Of a DNA stretch of 64,000 nt, positions 35,442 to 44,440 are shown piece by piece (positions within the stretch are counted from its first letter, which is position 1; every line of letters begins with the position of its first letter). Under the pieces are notes generated by a model. The model made no database searches. It was not told the origin of the DNA and saw only the letters and a list, made by a program, of their open reading frames with translations. The translations under genes and the position numbers were made by a program. The DNA comes from Pseudomonas sp. A-RE-19 (lineage in GTDB: Bacteria > Pseudomonadota > Gammaproteobacteria > Pseudomonadales > Pseudomonadaceae): contig NZ_JAHBDQ010000020.1 in the NCBI RefSeq assembly GCF_019956555.1, positions 1-64,000 on the forward strand, in the 5' to 3' direction.

Positions 35442-35930
35442 CTAACGGCTCAAACCCAGGCGCTCATGCCATTGGGCGATGGATTCTTCGGGATAGACGT
35501 CGAATTGCTGGTCGCCCGGATGCGCCTCGACTTCCACCCACGGTGCCTTGGAGCCGAGCATCAGATGCGTGTGTTCCGGCGGTACCGGCAAGGGCGTGTC
35601 GATGGCCGAGGCAAACGGATGAATCAACTCCGGCCATTCAGGGCTGAACAGCCATAATCCCGAGCCGCAAAGCGCGCAGAAATGCCGCTCGGCAGTGCTG
35701 TGGCGGGCGCGCTTATCACCGTCCTCCTTGAGCCGCGCATGGTAAATCGAGACGTGCTTACGGCCGCGCACCTTCAGGCTGCCGGCATCGCCCCCCAGGT
35801 TGATCGCATAGCCGCCACCGCCCTGGGTCTTGCGACAGATTGAGCAATAGCAGCGCTGATAAGGGTAGGGGTGGGCGCTGGTCAGGCTGAACGACACCGC
35901 GCCGCAATGGCAGGAGCCTTCGAGCTGCAT
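35442..35930 (-). CDS. GFA/CENP-V family zinc protein, 162 aa
   Basis: Glutathione-dependent formaldehyde-activating enzyme (Gfa)/CENP-V fold. The zinc motifs GSCHCGAVSFSL, CYCSICRK and HFCALCGSGLW give the expected Cys set. These proteins are usually annotated as aldehyde-activating enzymes, but few have been tested. The ATG at 35930 has GGAGG five bases upstream; longer in-frame starts enter a REP element. It stands alone between REP pairs. Confidence 0.9.
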   Translation of the reverse strand: MQLEGSCHCGAVSFSLTSAHPYPYQRCYCSICRKTQGGGGYAINLGGDAGSLKVRGRKHVSIYHARLKEDGDKRARHSTAERHFCALCGSGLWLFSPEWPELIHPFASAIDTPLPVPPEHTHLMLGSKAPWVEVEAHPGDQQFDVYPEESIAQWHERLGLSR

Positions 35931-36020
35931 GGGAACCTCCGACGGGGCTTGGGATGGTTCAAGACAGCCTAGACCGTCAGGGTTACTGGGTCGTTGAATT
36001 TGTGCGGGATGTGCCGGCGT

Positions 36021-36116
36021 TATCGCGAGCAGGCTCGCTCCCACAGGGGATTTTCGGTGAATACATTATTTGTGAGCATTGAAGATCAAATGTGGGAGCG
36101 AGCCTGCTCGCGATGA
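36021..36116. repeat. REP pair (gtgggagcgagcctgctcgcga family)
   Basis: Inverted units tcgcgagcaggctcgctcccac and gtgggagcgagcctgctcgcga. They lie in the gap between the glycosylase stop and the GFA gene upstream region. Confidence 0.9.
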
Positions 36117-36129
36117 GCGATAACGCGGT

Positions 36130-36747
36130 CTACCGGTTAGGCACCCGCCACAAATACCACGCCGCCACCGTCCGATAAGGGCTCCACGCCAAGCCGATAT
36201 CAATCATCTGCTTACGAGTCGGCTGTACCTCCAACCCCTTCAGCCGTCGATAACCTTCGCGCACGCCAAAGTCATCGGCCGGCAAAATGTCCGGCCGCTC
36301 CAGGCTGTAGATCAGCAGCATTTCCACCGTCCAGCGACCCACCCCGCGCAAGCTGATCAAGCGCTCGATCAACGCTTCATCGTCCATGGCCAGGGCCGTG
36401 GCGTAATCCGGCACCACGCCGTCCAGAGTCGCTTGAGCGATACCCTGAATGGTCGCGATCTTGCTGGCGGAAAATCCGCAACCGCGCATTTGATCGAAGC
36501 CTGTCGCCAGAATCTGCTCAGGTCTGGGGAAGGTGCTTGCCGGAAATAACGCCAGCAGCCGGCCGACAATCGCATCGCCGGCCCTTGCATGCAGTTGCTG
36601 ATAGGCAATCGCCCGCACCAGCGACTCATAAGGATCGCGGGCCGCATGGGGCTGATGGAGGCAGGGGCCGATGGCGCTGATGTGGCGTTGCCAGTCGGCA
36701 TCGAGGGCCGAGAGAAATTCGCTAGCCAGTAGGTAGGTGTCGGGCAT
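36130..36747 (-). CDS. DNA-3-methyladenine glycosylase II-like (HhH-GPD), 205 aa
   Basis: Base-excision glycosylase for alkylated purines. The helix-hairpin-helix is at LRGVGRWTVEM (133-143), followed by LPADDFGV with the catalytic Asp at 158 or 159. The protein lacks the N-terminal domain of E. coli AlkA, so it is the short form common in pseudomonads. It lies near ada (37681-38763, same strand) with a lyase gene between, so the two alkylation-repair genes may be co-regulated, though the gaps are too wide to be sure of one operon. Confidence 0.9.
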   Translation of the reverse strand: MPDTYLLASEFLSALDADWQRHISAIGPCLHQPHAARDPYESLVRAIAYQQLHARAGDAIVGRLLALFPASTFPRPEQILATGFDQMRGCGFSASKIATIQGIAQATLDGVVPDYATALAMDDEALIERLISLRGVGRWTVEMLLIYSLERPDILPADDFGVREGYRRLKGLEVQPTRKQMIDIGLAWSPYRTVAAWYLWRVPNR

Positions 36748-36822
36748 GGAGCATCCTGAAGCGCGGGTGACTGCGGGGAAGATTAGCCCTCACCCCGCAG
36801 CGCCGCACTCCATTGCTTGCGG

Positions 36823-37635
36823 TCAAACTTTGCCGGTTGAGGTCAGCAAGGCATTCACTTGGCCATAAGTGAAGGCCTTGAGGTCACTGCTATCGAGTTT
36901 TCCGGTTTCCAGAAAGCTTTTGGCCAATGACGCCATGGCGCCGTAGAGGAATTCGGCGATGCTTGAACCGGCGCTCAAACGGCGTACACCAAGGGCTTGC
37001 AGTTCTTCAGGCGAAGGCAGGCCCGAGAAACCGAGCACATTCACCGGCAGCGTCGTGCCATGGCACAGCGCTTCGATTTCATACGCCGCCGTGACACCCG
37101 CTGCGAACAGCCCGTCGGCACCGGCCGCCTGATACAGCGCGGCCCGCTTGAGTGTCTCTGCGACGCGATCTTCGGCCGGCACCAAGCCCCTGAGGTACAC
37201 GTCGGTGCGAGCGTTGATGAACAGCTTCACGTCCCGGCGATGGGCGACCTGGCGAGCGATTTCGATCTTGCGCGCCAGCAGCTCGGGCGGCGAAGCACCG
37301 TCCTCAATATTGATTCCCACAGCACCGGCGGCAATGACGGCATCGATCACTTCTGCGACGCGACCCAGATCATCGGAATAACCCGCCTCAATATCCACGC
37401 TCAACGGCACGGTGATGACCCGAGCGATGGATTCGACAGTGGAAACCAGCCGTTCAAGCGGCAGGGTGTTGCCATCCGGATAACCGTGAACCCAGGCTAC
37501 CGCCGCGCTGCTGGTGGCGACGGCCTTGCTGCCCAGCTGTTCCACCAGTCGCGCCCCGGTAGCGTCGGCGACGTTGGTCAGAATCAGCAGGCCACTCTGG
37601 TGCAATTGGTGAAATTGATTGTCGAGTGTGTCCAT
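36823..37635 (-). CDS. Isocitrate lyase/PEP mutase superfamily protein, 270 aa
   Basis: TIM-barrel C-C or C-P lyase of the PEP mutase group. LILTNVADATGARLVEQLG, the DIEAGYSDD metal loop, VGINIEDG and FINARTDVY are standard. The isocitrate lyase KKCGH active loop is absent. Uncharacterised members are often annotated as oxaloacetate decarboxylase or 2-methylisocitrate lyase-like. It lies 45 bases downstream of ada on the same strand, hence probably co-transcribed, though no functional link is evident. Confidence 0.88.
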   Translation of the reverse strand: MDTLDNQFHQLHQSGLLILTNVADATGARLVEQLGSKAVATSSAAVAWVHGYPDGNTLPLERLVSTVESIARVITVPLSVDIEAGYSDDLGRVAEVIDAVIAAGAVGINIEDGASPPELLARKIEIARQVAHRRDVKLFINARTDVYLRGLVPAEDRVAETLKRAALYQAAGADGLFAAGVTAAYEIEALCHGTTLPVNVLGFSGLPSPEELQALGVRRLSAGSSIAEFLYGAMASLAKSFLETGKLDSSDLKAFTYGQVNALLTSTGKV

Positions 37636-37680
37636 CGGATGTCCCTCCTTATGACGTTGTTTGAATAGACAGTGGAGTGA

Positions 37681-38763
37681 TCAGAACGCGAGTTGTTGGG
37701 TGATTTGCACCGCGGCGCTTTCCAGCCTGAGCAGAAACGCCTTGCGCGGTTGTCCTCCACCATAGCCGGTCAACGAGCCGTCCGCACCGATCACCCGGTG
37801 ACAGGGCAGGATAATCGCCAGACGGTTTTGTCCGTTGGCCATGCCCACGGCGCGACTCGCGCCGGGTTTGCCCAGTTGCGCGGCGATGGCGCCGTAGGTG
37901 CTGGTCTGGCCGTACGGAATTTTCATCAGCTCGGCCCACACCTGCCGGGCGAAAGCGCTGCCGGGCAGGTGCAGCGGCACATTGAATCCGGTCCGTTTGC
38001 CGGCAAAGTATTGCGTCAGCTCTTCTTCGATCTGCTGCAAATGTCCGTTGTGACCGGGGGCCACGGCGTAGCCATAACGGTTTTGCAGTTCTTCGATTTC
38101 CTTGGTCAGTGCCGGTCGATCGAGAAACTCCAGCAGCACCAGCCCACGCTGTTCAGCCATGGCGATCATCGGCCCCAGCGGCGTGGTCAATCGGGTGAAC
38201 AGCAGCGGCTCGCTGTGGGCGGCGCGGCCAGGGGTGATGTGGAACGACTTTTGAAACGCATCGCGAAAACCGCTCAAGGATTCGTAGCCGGAGTCGAACG
38301 CCGCGTTGTCGATGGATTCGCCCTGTTTGATGCCACCGAGGGCGATGCCCAAGCGCCGGCTGCGCAGCCAGGCGTGAAAGGTCATGCCGAAATGCTGCTT
38401 GAACCAGCGGCGAAGTTTCAGCGGTTCGATACCCTCGACGAGCAACTGCGCATCAGTCCAGCGCAGTTCGGGATCGGCGTCCACGGATTTGAGCAGCCGC
38501 TGCACCCAGTCCGGCGCGATGGCCGCAGCGTCCAGCGGCTTGCAACGCAGGCAGGCCCGATAGCCCGCCGACATCGCCTCATCGGCATGGGCGAAGAACT
38601 CGACGTTTTCCGGCTTGGGTTTGCGCGCCGTGCAGCTGGGGCGGCAGAAGATGCCGGTGGTTTTGACCGCGGTAAAGAACACCCCCTCGTAGGCGGTGTC
38701 GCGTTCGAGCATGGCGCGAACCATCTCGGCGTGGGGCGGAAGCACAGCGTTTTGTAGGTTCAT
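37681..38763 (-). CDS. ada: Bifunctional Ada: methylphosphotriester-DNA methyltransferase, AraC-type activator and O6-alkylguanine transferase, 360 aa
   Basis: Three modules are visible. The N-terminal zinc domain has FCRPSC (C40, C44) and CLRC (C71, C74), with C40 expected to take the methyl group. A central AraC helix-turn-helix (FHAWLRSRRLGIAL, FDSGYESLSGFRDAF) binds DNA. The C-terminal transferase has LPCHRVIG with the acceptor Cys. The start MNLQNAV at 38763 is chosen by family alignment; an in-frame ATG at 38859 adds 32 residues with no homology I recognise. Likely self-activated after alkylation damage, with the downstream lyase and perhaps the glycosylase in the same response. Confidence 0.95.
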   Translation of the reverse strand: MNLQNAVLPPHAEMVRAMLERDTAYEGVFFTAVKTTGIFCRPSCTARKPKPENVEFFAHADEAMSAGYRACLRCKPLDAAAIAPDWVQRLLKSVDADPELRWTDAQLLVEGIEPLKLRRWFKQHFGMTFHAWLRSRRLGIALGGIKQGESIDNAAFDSGYESLSGFRDAFQKSFHITPGRAAHSEPLLFTRLTTPLGPMIAMAEQRGLVLLEFLDRPALTKEIEELQNRYGYAVAPGHNGHLQQIEEELTQYFAGKRTGFNVPLHLPGSAFARQVWAELMKIPYGQTSTYGAIAAQLGKPGASRAVGMANGQNRLAIILPCHRVIGADGSLTGYGGGQPRKAFLLRLESAAVQITQQLAF

Positions 38764-38875
38764 GGGCTGAGCATAGGGCGCGTCGCTTAAGGTCTCCACC
38801 GGAAAATCGACAGAGAATTCAAACGTCAATCGATGGTCCTCTGGACCAGTTAAATCCACAGCCCTGAACGGTCAT

Positions 38876-40912
38876 TCATTCCTGTTTCTCTTTGTGGCGA
38901 GCTAACAGGACTTGCCCATCCCAATCCGCATCGGCCGCTCCTTCGGTCCGCGAAAAGAGCCGCCCACCGTCAAGTACGGCCTCTAGCGTTCTGCGCGGTG
39001 CATTCGCATCGGGCTGTGTTGACGTCAACGTGACGAGGGATAGGGGATGATAGAAGCGCTCCTCGACAACCGAGCCAATCCATAGCGGTATAGTTCGCCC
39101 GTTGGTGAGCTCGAAATCCACGACCCACAGTCGAAGCACCAGGCGCGAACCGGTGTGGGCACCATCGCTATACGGTCGAACGAGAGTCAGACCGGGAAGG
39201 CGACCACTGGCGAAAAGAGGAATGACTGGAAGATCCGCAGGGTCAGCCTGGGTGCCAAACCAATTCAGGGTATTCAACAGTGTCCAGGTCGCCGAGGTGC
39301 GCCATCCGTTGCGCTGCAGGACATCTTGCAGGTCCTGCAGGCCACCGGCCCACTGGAACGTCAGTGGCTCATTCGTCTCGCCAGTGAGATCGATACGTCG
39401 CACCGGCAGCTGCTGCCAGTCTGACGCCCACCAATCGGTGGCGGCCATGGTCAACGTCCCCACCTTGACGGCATAACGACTGCTGTCCGTCGTATGACTG
39501 TGATGAATATTGAAACCGCCGGCGAGAATAAGAGCCACACATCCGAGGGCGAGCAGCCCCGCTGACCCAATGCGCTCGGCCTGCTGTCGCAGGTAGAAAA
39601 GGCTGAGTAGCGCCAGCCACGCGGATCCGAATGCCAGCCCCCCGAGCACGTCGGAAAGCCAATGCGCACCGAGGTAGAGGCGCGAGAATGCAATGAGAAA
39701 TATCAGGGTGGCTGCGCAAAGAGTGACCACGACGCGCAGTGCCGGAAGGCTATCGCGCGTAGTGAGGAAGGCGAGGAAACCGTATAGCACGACATCGATC
39801 GTGCTATGGCCGCTGGGGAAGGAAAAGGCACTCCACCCGGAATGGAGCAGCTCTGCGGGGTGAGTTCGATACAACGCGACTTTAATGACAGTGTTGAGCC
39901 CCAAAGCGCCAACGATTGCAACCAGCCAATAGGCTGCTGTACGCCAGGCGCGTCTCCACATGAGCCACAGCAATACAACAATCGTGACCGCCACCACGAC
40001 CTTGGTGTCGCCAAGCTCTGTGATGGCGATCATCAGCGCATCGCCTGGTGTTGTGCGAAGCTCCTGGAGCGCGCGGTATATCGCGCTATCTGCAAGCAGC
40101 AACGGGTCACCGTTGATGACGTCCTCAAGGACACCGAAGAAAAGCCAGGCGGCACCGACGAGCAGGACCGTCGGCAGCGCAAGAACCCGTGCTGCGGGTC
40201 GTGAAGGATCGAGGAAGCCAGTGAGGCGGCGGCTCAGCCAGGTGTCGTGGGTGCTGGCCCAGCTTCGCAACCGCTGTATTGCGACGATCAGGTAGGGTAT
40301 GCCGCGACGTAGCGTCCAGCGCACGATATGCAGGACTATCCAGCCTGTTGCGACTAGAACGACCAGCAGGATCGCGAGCGGTTTTGCTGCCGCACCGAGA
40401 ATGCTGAACGTCACGCCGAGCAGTACACCCGGCAGGATATGTGACGGAGCCCAGGCGAGCGCCGACGCGACATTGACGGCATAGAACCGACTGGCCGCCA
40501 TCCCCAGCATGCCGGCAAGGAGCGGAACGAAGGCGCGGACGCCCGGTGTGAAGCGCGCGAGAAAGACACTTTTGTCGCCATGACGGGTGAAAAAGGCTTC
40601 GCTGCGCTGAATCAGTGTGGGATGCCGGTTCAGCGGCCAGAGACCAAGAATCTCGCGGTGGTATCGGTGCCCAAGCCAGAACGAAAGACCATCACCCGCG
40701 ATAGCGCCTGATGTGGCGGCAATCACCAACGGCCAGAGCAATAATATGCCGCTCGGCACCAGGGTGCTGAGCGCGAGGATCACGGCTGTGCCGGGAACGA
40801 CGACACCGATGATCGGGATTGACTCGGAAAGTGCCAGGAGAAACACCGCCAGATAGGCGACATGCGGGTGCGCCGTCAGGAACTCGATGATCGATGAGAC
40901 CAGGGGCGTCAT
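38876..40912 (-). CDS. DedA-PAP2-LssY three-domain membrane protein, 678 aa
   Basis: Residues 1-200 form a DedA/SNARE-assoc domain (ESIPIIGVVVPGTAVIL, FLARFTPGVRAFVPLLAG). Residues about 250-440 form a PAP2 phosphatase with KVALYRTHP, FPSGHS and SRLYLGAHWLSD, the three phosphatase motifs. The C-terminal 200 residues form an LssY-like soluble domain (SDWQQLPVRRIDL, WTLLNTLNWFG). Such fusions are annotated as bifunctional DedA/phosphatase proteins and likely handle lipid phosphates such as undecaprenyl or phosphatidyl phosphates in the inner membrane. The exact substrate is unknown. All catalytic residues appear intact. Confidence 0.9.
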   Translation of the reverse strand: MTPLVSSIIEFLTAHPHVAYLAVFLLALSESIPIIGVVVPGTAVILALSTLVPSGILLLWPLVIAATSGAIAGDGLSFWLGHRYHREILGLWPLNRHPTLIQRSEAFFTRHGDKSVFLARFTPGVRAFVPLLAGMLGMAASRFYAVNVASALAWAPSHILPGVLLGVTFSILGAAAKPLAILLVVLVATGWIVLHIVRWTLRRGIPYLIVAIQRLRSWASTHDTWLSRRLTGFLDPSRPAARVLALPTVLLVGAAWLFFGVLEDVINGDPLLLADSAIYRALQELRTTPGDALMIAITELGDTKVVVAVTIVVLLWLMWRRAWRTAAYWLVAIVGALGLNTVIKVALYRTHPAELLHSGWSAFSFPSGHSTIDVVLYGFLAFLTTRDSLPALRVVVTLCAATLIFLIAFSRLYLGAHWLSDVLGGLAFGSAWLALLSLFYLRQQAERIGSAGLLALGCVALILAGGFNIHHSHTTDSSRYAVKVGTLTMAATDWWASDWQQLPVRRIDLTGETNEPLTFQWAGGLQDLQDVLQRNGWRTSATWTLLNTLNWFGTQADPADLPVIPLFASGRLPGLTLVRPYSDGAHTGSRLVLRLWVVDFELTNGRTIPLWIGSVVEERFYHPLSLVTLTSTQPDANAPRRTLEAVLDGGRLFSRTEGAADADWDGQVLLARHKEKQE

Positions 40913-41100
40913 ATTTCGCGGGCTGCCTATGGAATATCAGTGAGGAGGCGATTGACGCGGGTGTCTGTAATTCCCGGCTGCACAATCAGTTTGCGCAACA
41001 GACCAAGCATAGCTACTCATTGGCTATCGCTCCCTCCACCGGTTGCTTTTGGCCCGCCAGGATCAAGGCGCACAAGCTCTCCAAAACCCCAAAAATCCTC

Positions 41101-41200
41101 CGTAGGAGCTGCCGAAGGCTGCGATCTTTTGATCTTGCTCTTCACCAGACCGCCAAAGATCAAAATCAAAAGATCGCAGCCTTCGGCAGCTCCTACAGAG
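41101..41200. repeat. REP pair, 'ctgcgatcttttgatc' family
   Basis: Facing arms gtaggagctgccgaaggctgcgatctttt and the matching agatcgcagccttcggcagctcctac. It occupies most of the 298-base gap between the DedA-fusion start and the DUF1059 gene; the rest shows nothing I can name. Confidence 0.9.
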
Positions 41201-41210
41201 GATCTCTTTG

Positions 41211-41423
41211 TTAAGCGGTACGCGGTGCTTCAACAGGCGGGGTGCCGTCGTGAAACATCGTCTTCAGTTGAGCACGCAGTTGCGGTGAGTCTGTGTGCTT
41301 GTGAACACTGACCGCATGCTGTGCAGCGGCCTCGAGCAGTTCGTTTTCAGAGTCTGCGGACAGCGCGACCGAGCATTTGGCATCGCTTGGAAACTCGCGG
41401 CAGTCGATGTATTTACGCGCCAT
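41211..41423 (-). CDS. DUF1059 domain-containing small protein, 70 aa
   Basis: Small soluble protein with YIDCREFPSDAKCSVALSAD and AAQHAVSVHKHTDSPQL, the whole of the DUF1059 pattern with its two Cys and His residues. The family has no assigned function. It is a monocistronic gene that ends at a REP pair. Confidence 0.9.
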   Translation of the reverse strand: MARKYIDCREFPSDAKCSVALSADSENELLEAAAQHAVSVHKHTDSPQLRAQLKTMFHDGTPPVEAPRTA

Positions 41424-41704
41424 GATCTTCTCCTCCTTACGACGAAGGCAGGCCGGGGCCTGCAGGAATGATCACTCGACGCGCCCCCCTGCATCAAACA
41501 CGATTGCAGGTCGCATCGGGTGTGCCAACTTTTAAAGTATAGGCCCGCCACAACAGGGGACAGGCTCATCAGCCTGGGTGGCCGAATTCGACCTATAGTA
41601 GCTTCATGCCATCGGCCGCTATGGGGCGATGGCAGGTTATTCGCTGACCGCTTGTTCATCCGTGATTTAACGGTCTGTTGAAGGCCACAACTCAAGGACT
41701 GTCC
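41424..41704. other. Divergent intergenic region, with a hairpin at 41607-41634
   Basis: Holds the promoters of the DUF1059 and NYN genes. An exact 8-bp inverted repeat, tgccatcg (41607-41614) with cgatggca (41627-41634), lies 70 bases before the NYN start. It could be an operator or a leader hairpin. No other signal is clear. Confidence 0.5.
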
Positions 41705-42514
41705 ATGGCCACTCACATCCCCAGTCACACGCAAAAACACTTGGCAGTGTTAATCGACGCCGACAATGCCCCGGCAGCCATTGTCGAAGGTTTATTCGAA
41801 GAAATCGCCAAGTACGGCGTCGCCAACGTCAAGCGGATCTATGGCGACTGGACCGGTCCGCAGTTGGGTGGATGGAAAAAGGTGCTACTCGATCATTCTA
41901 TTCAGCCGATTCAACAGTTCGCTTACACCAAAGGTAAGAATGCAACAGACAGCTCCTTGATTATCGATGCAATGGACCTGCTGTACACCCGACGCTTCGA
42001 CGGTTTCTGCCTGGTTTCCAGCGACAGTGACTTCACCCGTCTTGCTTCGCGGTTACGAGAAGAAGGTTTGACCGTCTACGGGTTTGGTGAAGAAAAAACC
42101 CCAAGACCGTTCGTGTCGGCCTGCGACAAGTTCATCTATACCGAATTGCTGCGTGGCGAAGTGTTTGTTGCTGCGAGCAATGGACATAATCGCCCCGAAC
42201 CTGAGCCATCCGCCGCTATCGAAGCCGTCAAACCCGCCAGTACCCCCGAGGTAAAAAAGAAACCCAAGGCACCCGTAAGTTTCATCGCAAAGATCCTGGA
42301 TGACATTGCCGATGAGGACGGCTGGGCTCCCCTGGGTGCGCTGGGCACTAACATCAGCAAATTGAGACCTGAATTCGACCCCCGCACTCATGGTTATAAA
42401 AAACTCAGTGAGCTGATCAAGGGGTATCCGGATGTGTTTGAACTGCAAACGAGAGGAACGTCGGGAGTGGGTGGTTCAATACTCTATGCCCGGCACCGAC
42501 AGCCGAGCTCGTAG
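41705..42514 (+). CDS. NYN-domain ribonuclease-like protein with C-terminal LOTUS/OST-HTH domain, 269 aa
   Basis: The N-terminal PIN-like NYN domain has the acidic set: VLIDADNAP, DSSLIIDAMDLL and SSDSDFTRL. A Pro/Lys-rich linker follows at about 165-195. The last 80 residues (SFIAKILDDIADEDGWAPLG ... YKKLSELIKGYPDVF) match the OST-HTH/LOTUS RNA-binding fold. The layout is that of the LabA/DUF88-OST-HTH family, proposed RNA-processing enzymes. The ATG at 41705 has AAGGA seven bases upstream. No neighbour gives a clue to its target RNA. Confidence 0.9.
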   Translation: MATHIPSHTQKHLAVLIDADNAPAAIVEGLFEEIAKYGVANVKRIYGDWTGPQLGGWKKVLLDHSIQPIQQFAYTKGKNATDSSLIIDAMDLLYTRRFDGFCLVSSDSDFTRLASRLREEGLTVYGFGEEKTPRPFVSACDKFIYTELLRGEVFVAASNGHNRPEPEPSAAIEAVKPASTPEVKKKPKAPVSFIAKILDDIADEDGWAPLGALGTNISKLRPEFDPRTHGYKKLSELIKGYPDVFELQTRGTSGVGGSILYARHRQPSS

Positions 42515-42528
42515 TACAGCTGGCCGCC

Positions 42529-44289
42529 TCAATCCAACAGGTGCTTCAGCGCGGCGACGCCAACAGGCGGCTCCGCCGTCCAGGGCACCACGATGACGGC
42601 ATGGCGGGTCAGGCCGGCCACTCGCGCCATCTGCTTGCGCTCGCTATCCAGGCGCGCTCCAAGCAATGGGTCTTCGGTGTCTGTGGCGAGCAGAGACTTG
42701 TTGACCACCCAGGCAAACGGTTCGATTTCGGCCCTGCGCAAGTCATCCTGCAGCGCTGCCGCCTGAGACACCGGCGTGGATTCGGGCAGCGTCACCAGGA
42801 CGATTTTGGTGTAGTCCGCATCTTGCAGGCGCATCAAGGGCGTGACGATATGGTCCGAGGCCTTGCCTTTGAATTCCCGAACCATCTGGCGGTGATAGGC
42901 GCCTGTGGCATCCATCAGTAGCAGCGAGTGACCCGTGGGGGCGGTGTCCAGCACCACGAACGAGGTTCTGGCTTGAGCAACCACGCGGGAGAACGCATGG
43001 AAGACCGCGACCTCTTCGGTGCAGGGGGAGCGCAGATCCTCAATGAGCAAGGCTTTTTCATCTTCCGTCAGGGTTGGTCCGCGGGAAGCTACGATCTTGT
43101 CCACGTAATTCCGGGTCTCGACCTTGGGGTCAATGCGACCCACGCTGAGTCCTTGCACATCGGCGTTGAGGGTTATAGCCAGATGCGCCGCAGGATCCGT
43201 CGTACTCAGGTGCACGGACTTGCCGTGCTGGACCAGGCCCAGCGCGATGGCGGCGGCAATGGTGGTTTTACCAACACCCCCTTTGCCCATGACCATGATC
43301 AACCCGCGCTTATCATTCGCAAGCTCGGCAACCAGTTCCGAAAGCTTGTGATGTTCGAGGCGTGAGGGCACGTGGTTTGCGGTGTTTGTTGGCCGAGCAG
43401 GCTCCGGGGCAAGTAGCCCGCGCAGCGCGGGCAAGCCAACGGAATCCACGGCCTTGAGCGCAATGTAGTCGGTTGCAAGCTGGCGCAGCGAAGCGGGCAT
43501 CTCGTCGAGCGCCTGATTGCCCATGGCTTCGATGGCGGCTGCGATCGGGTCATTCAAGTCGCTGCGTTTGAACACAGCGTTCACGACCAGACGTTGGTTT
43601 TCCAGACCCAGCTCACGAAGCTCGTCGGAGGAACGTGCAGCCTCAGCGAGCGCGCCTCTGTCAGGCCGAGCCACTAGCACGACGGTGGTCAGGGCCGGAT
43701 TATTGAGCGCAGCCAACGCCTGATTGAAAAGCTGCTCCTGCATTTTCAAACCCGAGTGCGGCCCCAGGCATGACGCACCACGATCATTGCCCTCCAGAAA
43801 CCCGCTCCAGGCTTTGGGCAGGCTCAACAGCCTGAGCGTGTGCCCTGTGGGAGCGGTATCGAATACCACGTGGTCATAGGCCGCGCCGCCTTGCGCAAGG
43901 AGGTGGGCGAACTCATCGAAGGTTGCGATTTCGGTCGTGCATGCTCCCGAGAGTTGCTCGCGCACGATGGCAATGTCTTGATCGCTTGCCTGAGCGCCCA
44001 TTTGCTCGACCACTCTGGCTCGGTAGTCGATTGCTGCGGCCCCGGGGTCAATGTTGAGCACGAACATTCCGGGCACGCCCGGCACGGCTACAGGCTGATT
44101 GCTCAGCTCAACGCCGAGCATCTCATCGAGGTTCGAGGCGGCGTCTGTGCTGACCAGAAGCACTTTCTTGCCTGTATCAGCCAATGCGATTGACACCGCT
44201 GTGGAGACCGACGTTTTGCCAACCCCGCCCTTGCCCGTGAAGAACATGTATTGGGTGGGCTGATCGAGCAGCTTGATGGATGGCTGCAT
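42529..44289 (-). CDS. arsA: ArsA-type anion-transporting ATPase, two-domain, 586 aa
   Basis: Two homologous ATPase halves, each with a deviant Walker A GKGGVGKT (19-26 and 335-342) and a DTAPTGH switch (144-150, 448-454). Cys117, Cys174 and Cys423 lie in the same contexts (SGACTTEIA, GASCLGP, SPCTEEVA) as the arsenite-binding Cys113/172/422 of the plasmid R773 ArsA, so the metalloid site looks complete. Yet no arsB, arsD, arsC or arsR is nearby. The start at 44289 is picked by family fit. It may energise an unlinked ArsB or serve a Get3-like role; the first is more likely given the Cys residues. Confidence 0.9.
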   Translation of the reverse strand: MQPSIKLLDQPTQYMFFTGKGGVGKTSVSTAVSIALADTGKKVLLVSTDAASNLDEMLGVELSNQPVAVPGVPGMFVLNIDPGAAAIDYRARVVEQMGAQASDQDIAIVREQLSGACTTEIATFDEFAHLLAQGGAAYDHVVFDTAPTGHTLRLLSLPKAWSGFLEGNDRGASCLGPHSGLKMQEQLFNQALAALNNPALTTVVLVARPDRGALAEAARSSDELRELGLENQRLVVNAVFKRSDLNDPIAAAIEAMGNQALDEMPASLRQLATDYIALKAVDSVGLPALRGLLAPEPARPTNTANHVPSRLEHHKLSELVAELANDKRGLIMVMGKGGVGKTTIAAAIALGLVQHGKSVHLSTTDPAAHLAITLNADVQGLSVGRIDPKVETRNYVDKIVASRGPTLTEDEKALLIEDLRSPCTEEVAVFHAFSRVVAQARTSFVVLDTAPTGHSLLLMDATGAYHRQMVREFKGKASDHIVTPLMRLQDADYTKIVLVTLPESTPVSQAAALQDDLRRAEIEPFAWVVNKSLLATDTEDPLLGARLDSERKQMARVAGLTRHAVIVVPWTAEPPVGVAALKHLLD

Positions 44290-44440
44290 GGCACTCTGAC
44301 CTCGCTCTCGGAGCACAGCTGGGGTTCAGAGTTTAGACCGATGTTCAGCGTCTCCACCTTAATCTGATGAATCAAGTGGGAAGTTCTTGATGCAGGTCAT
44401 AAAGCCAGCCCGGTAATGCCTCGCGGTTGCGCGACAGCAG

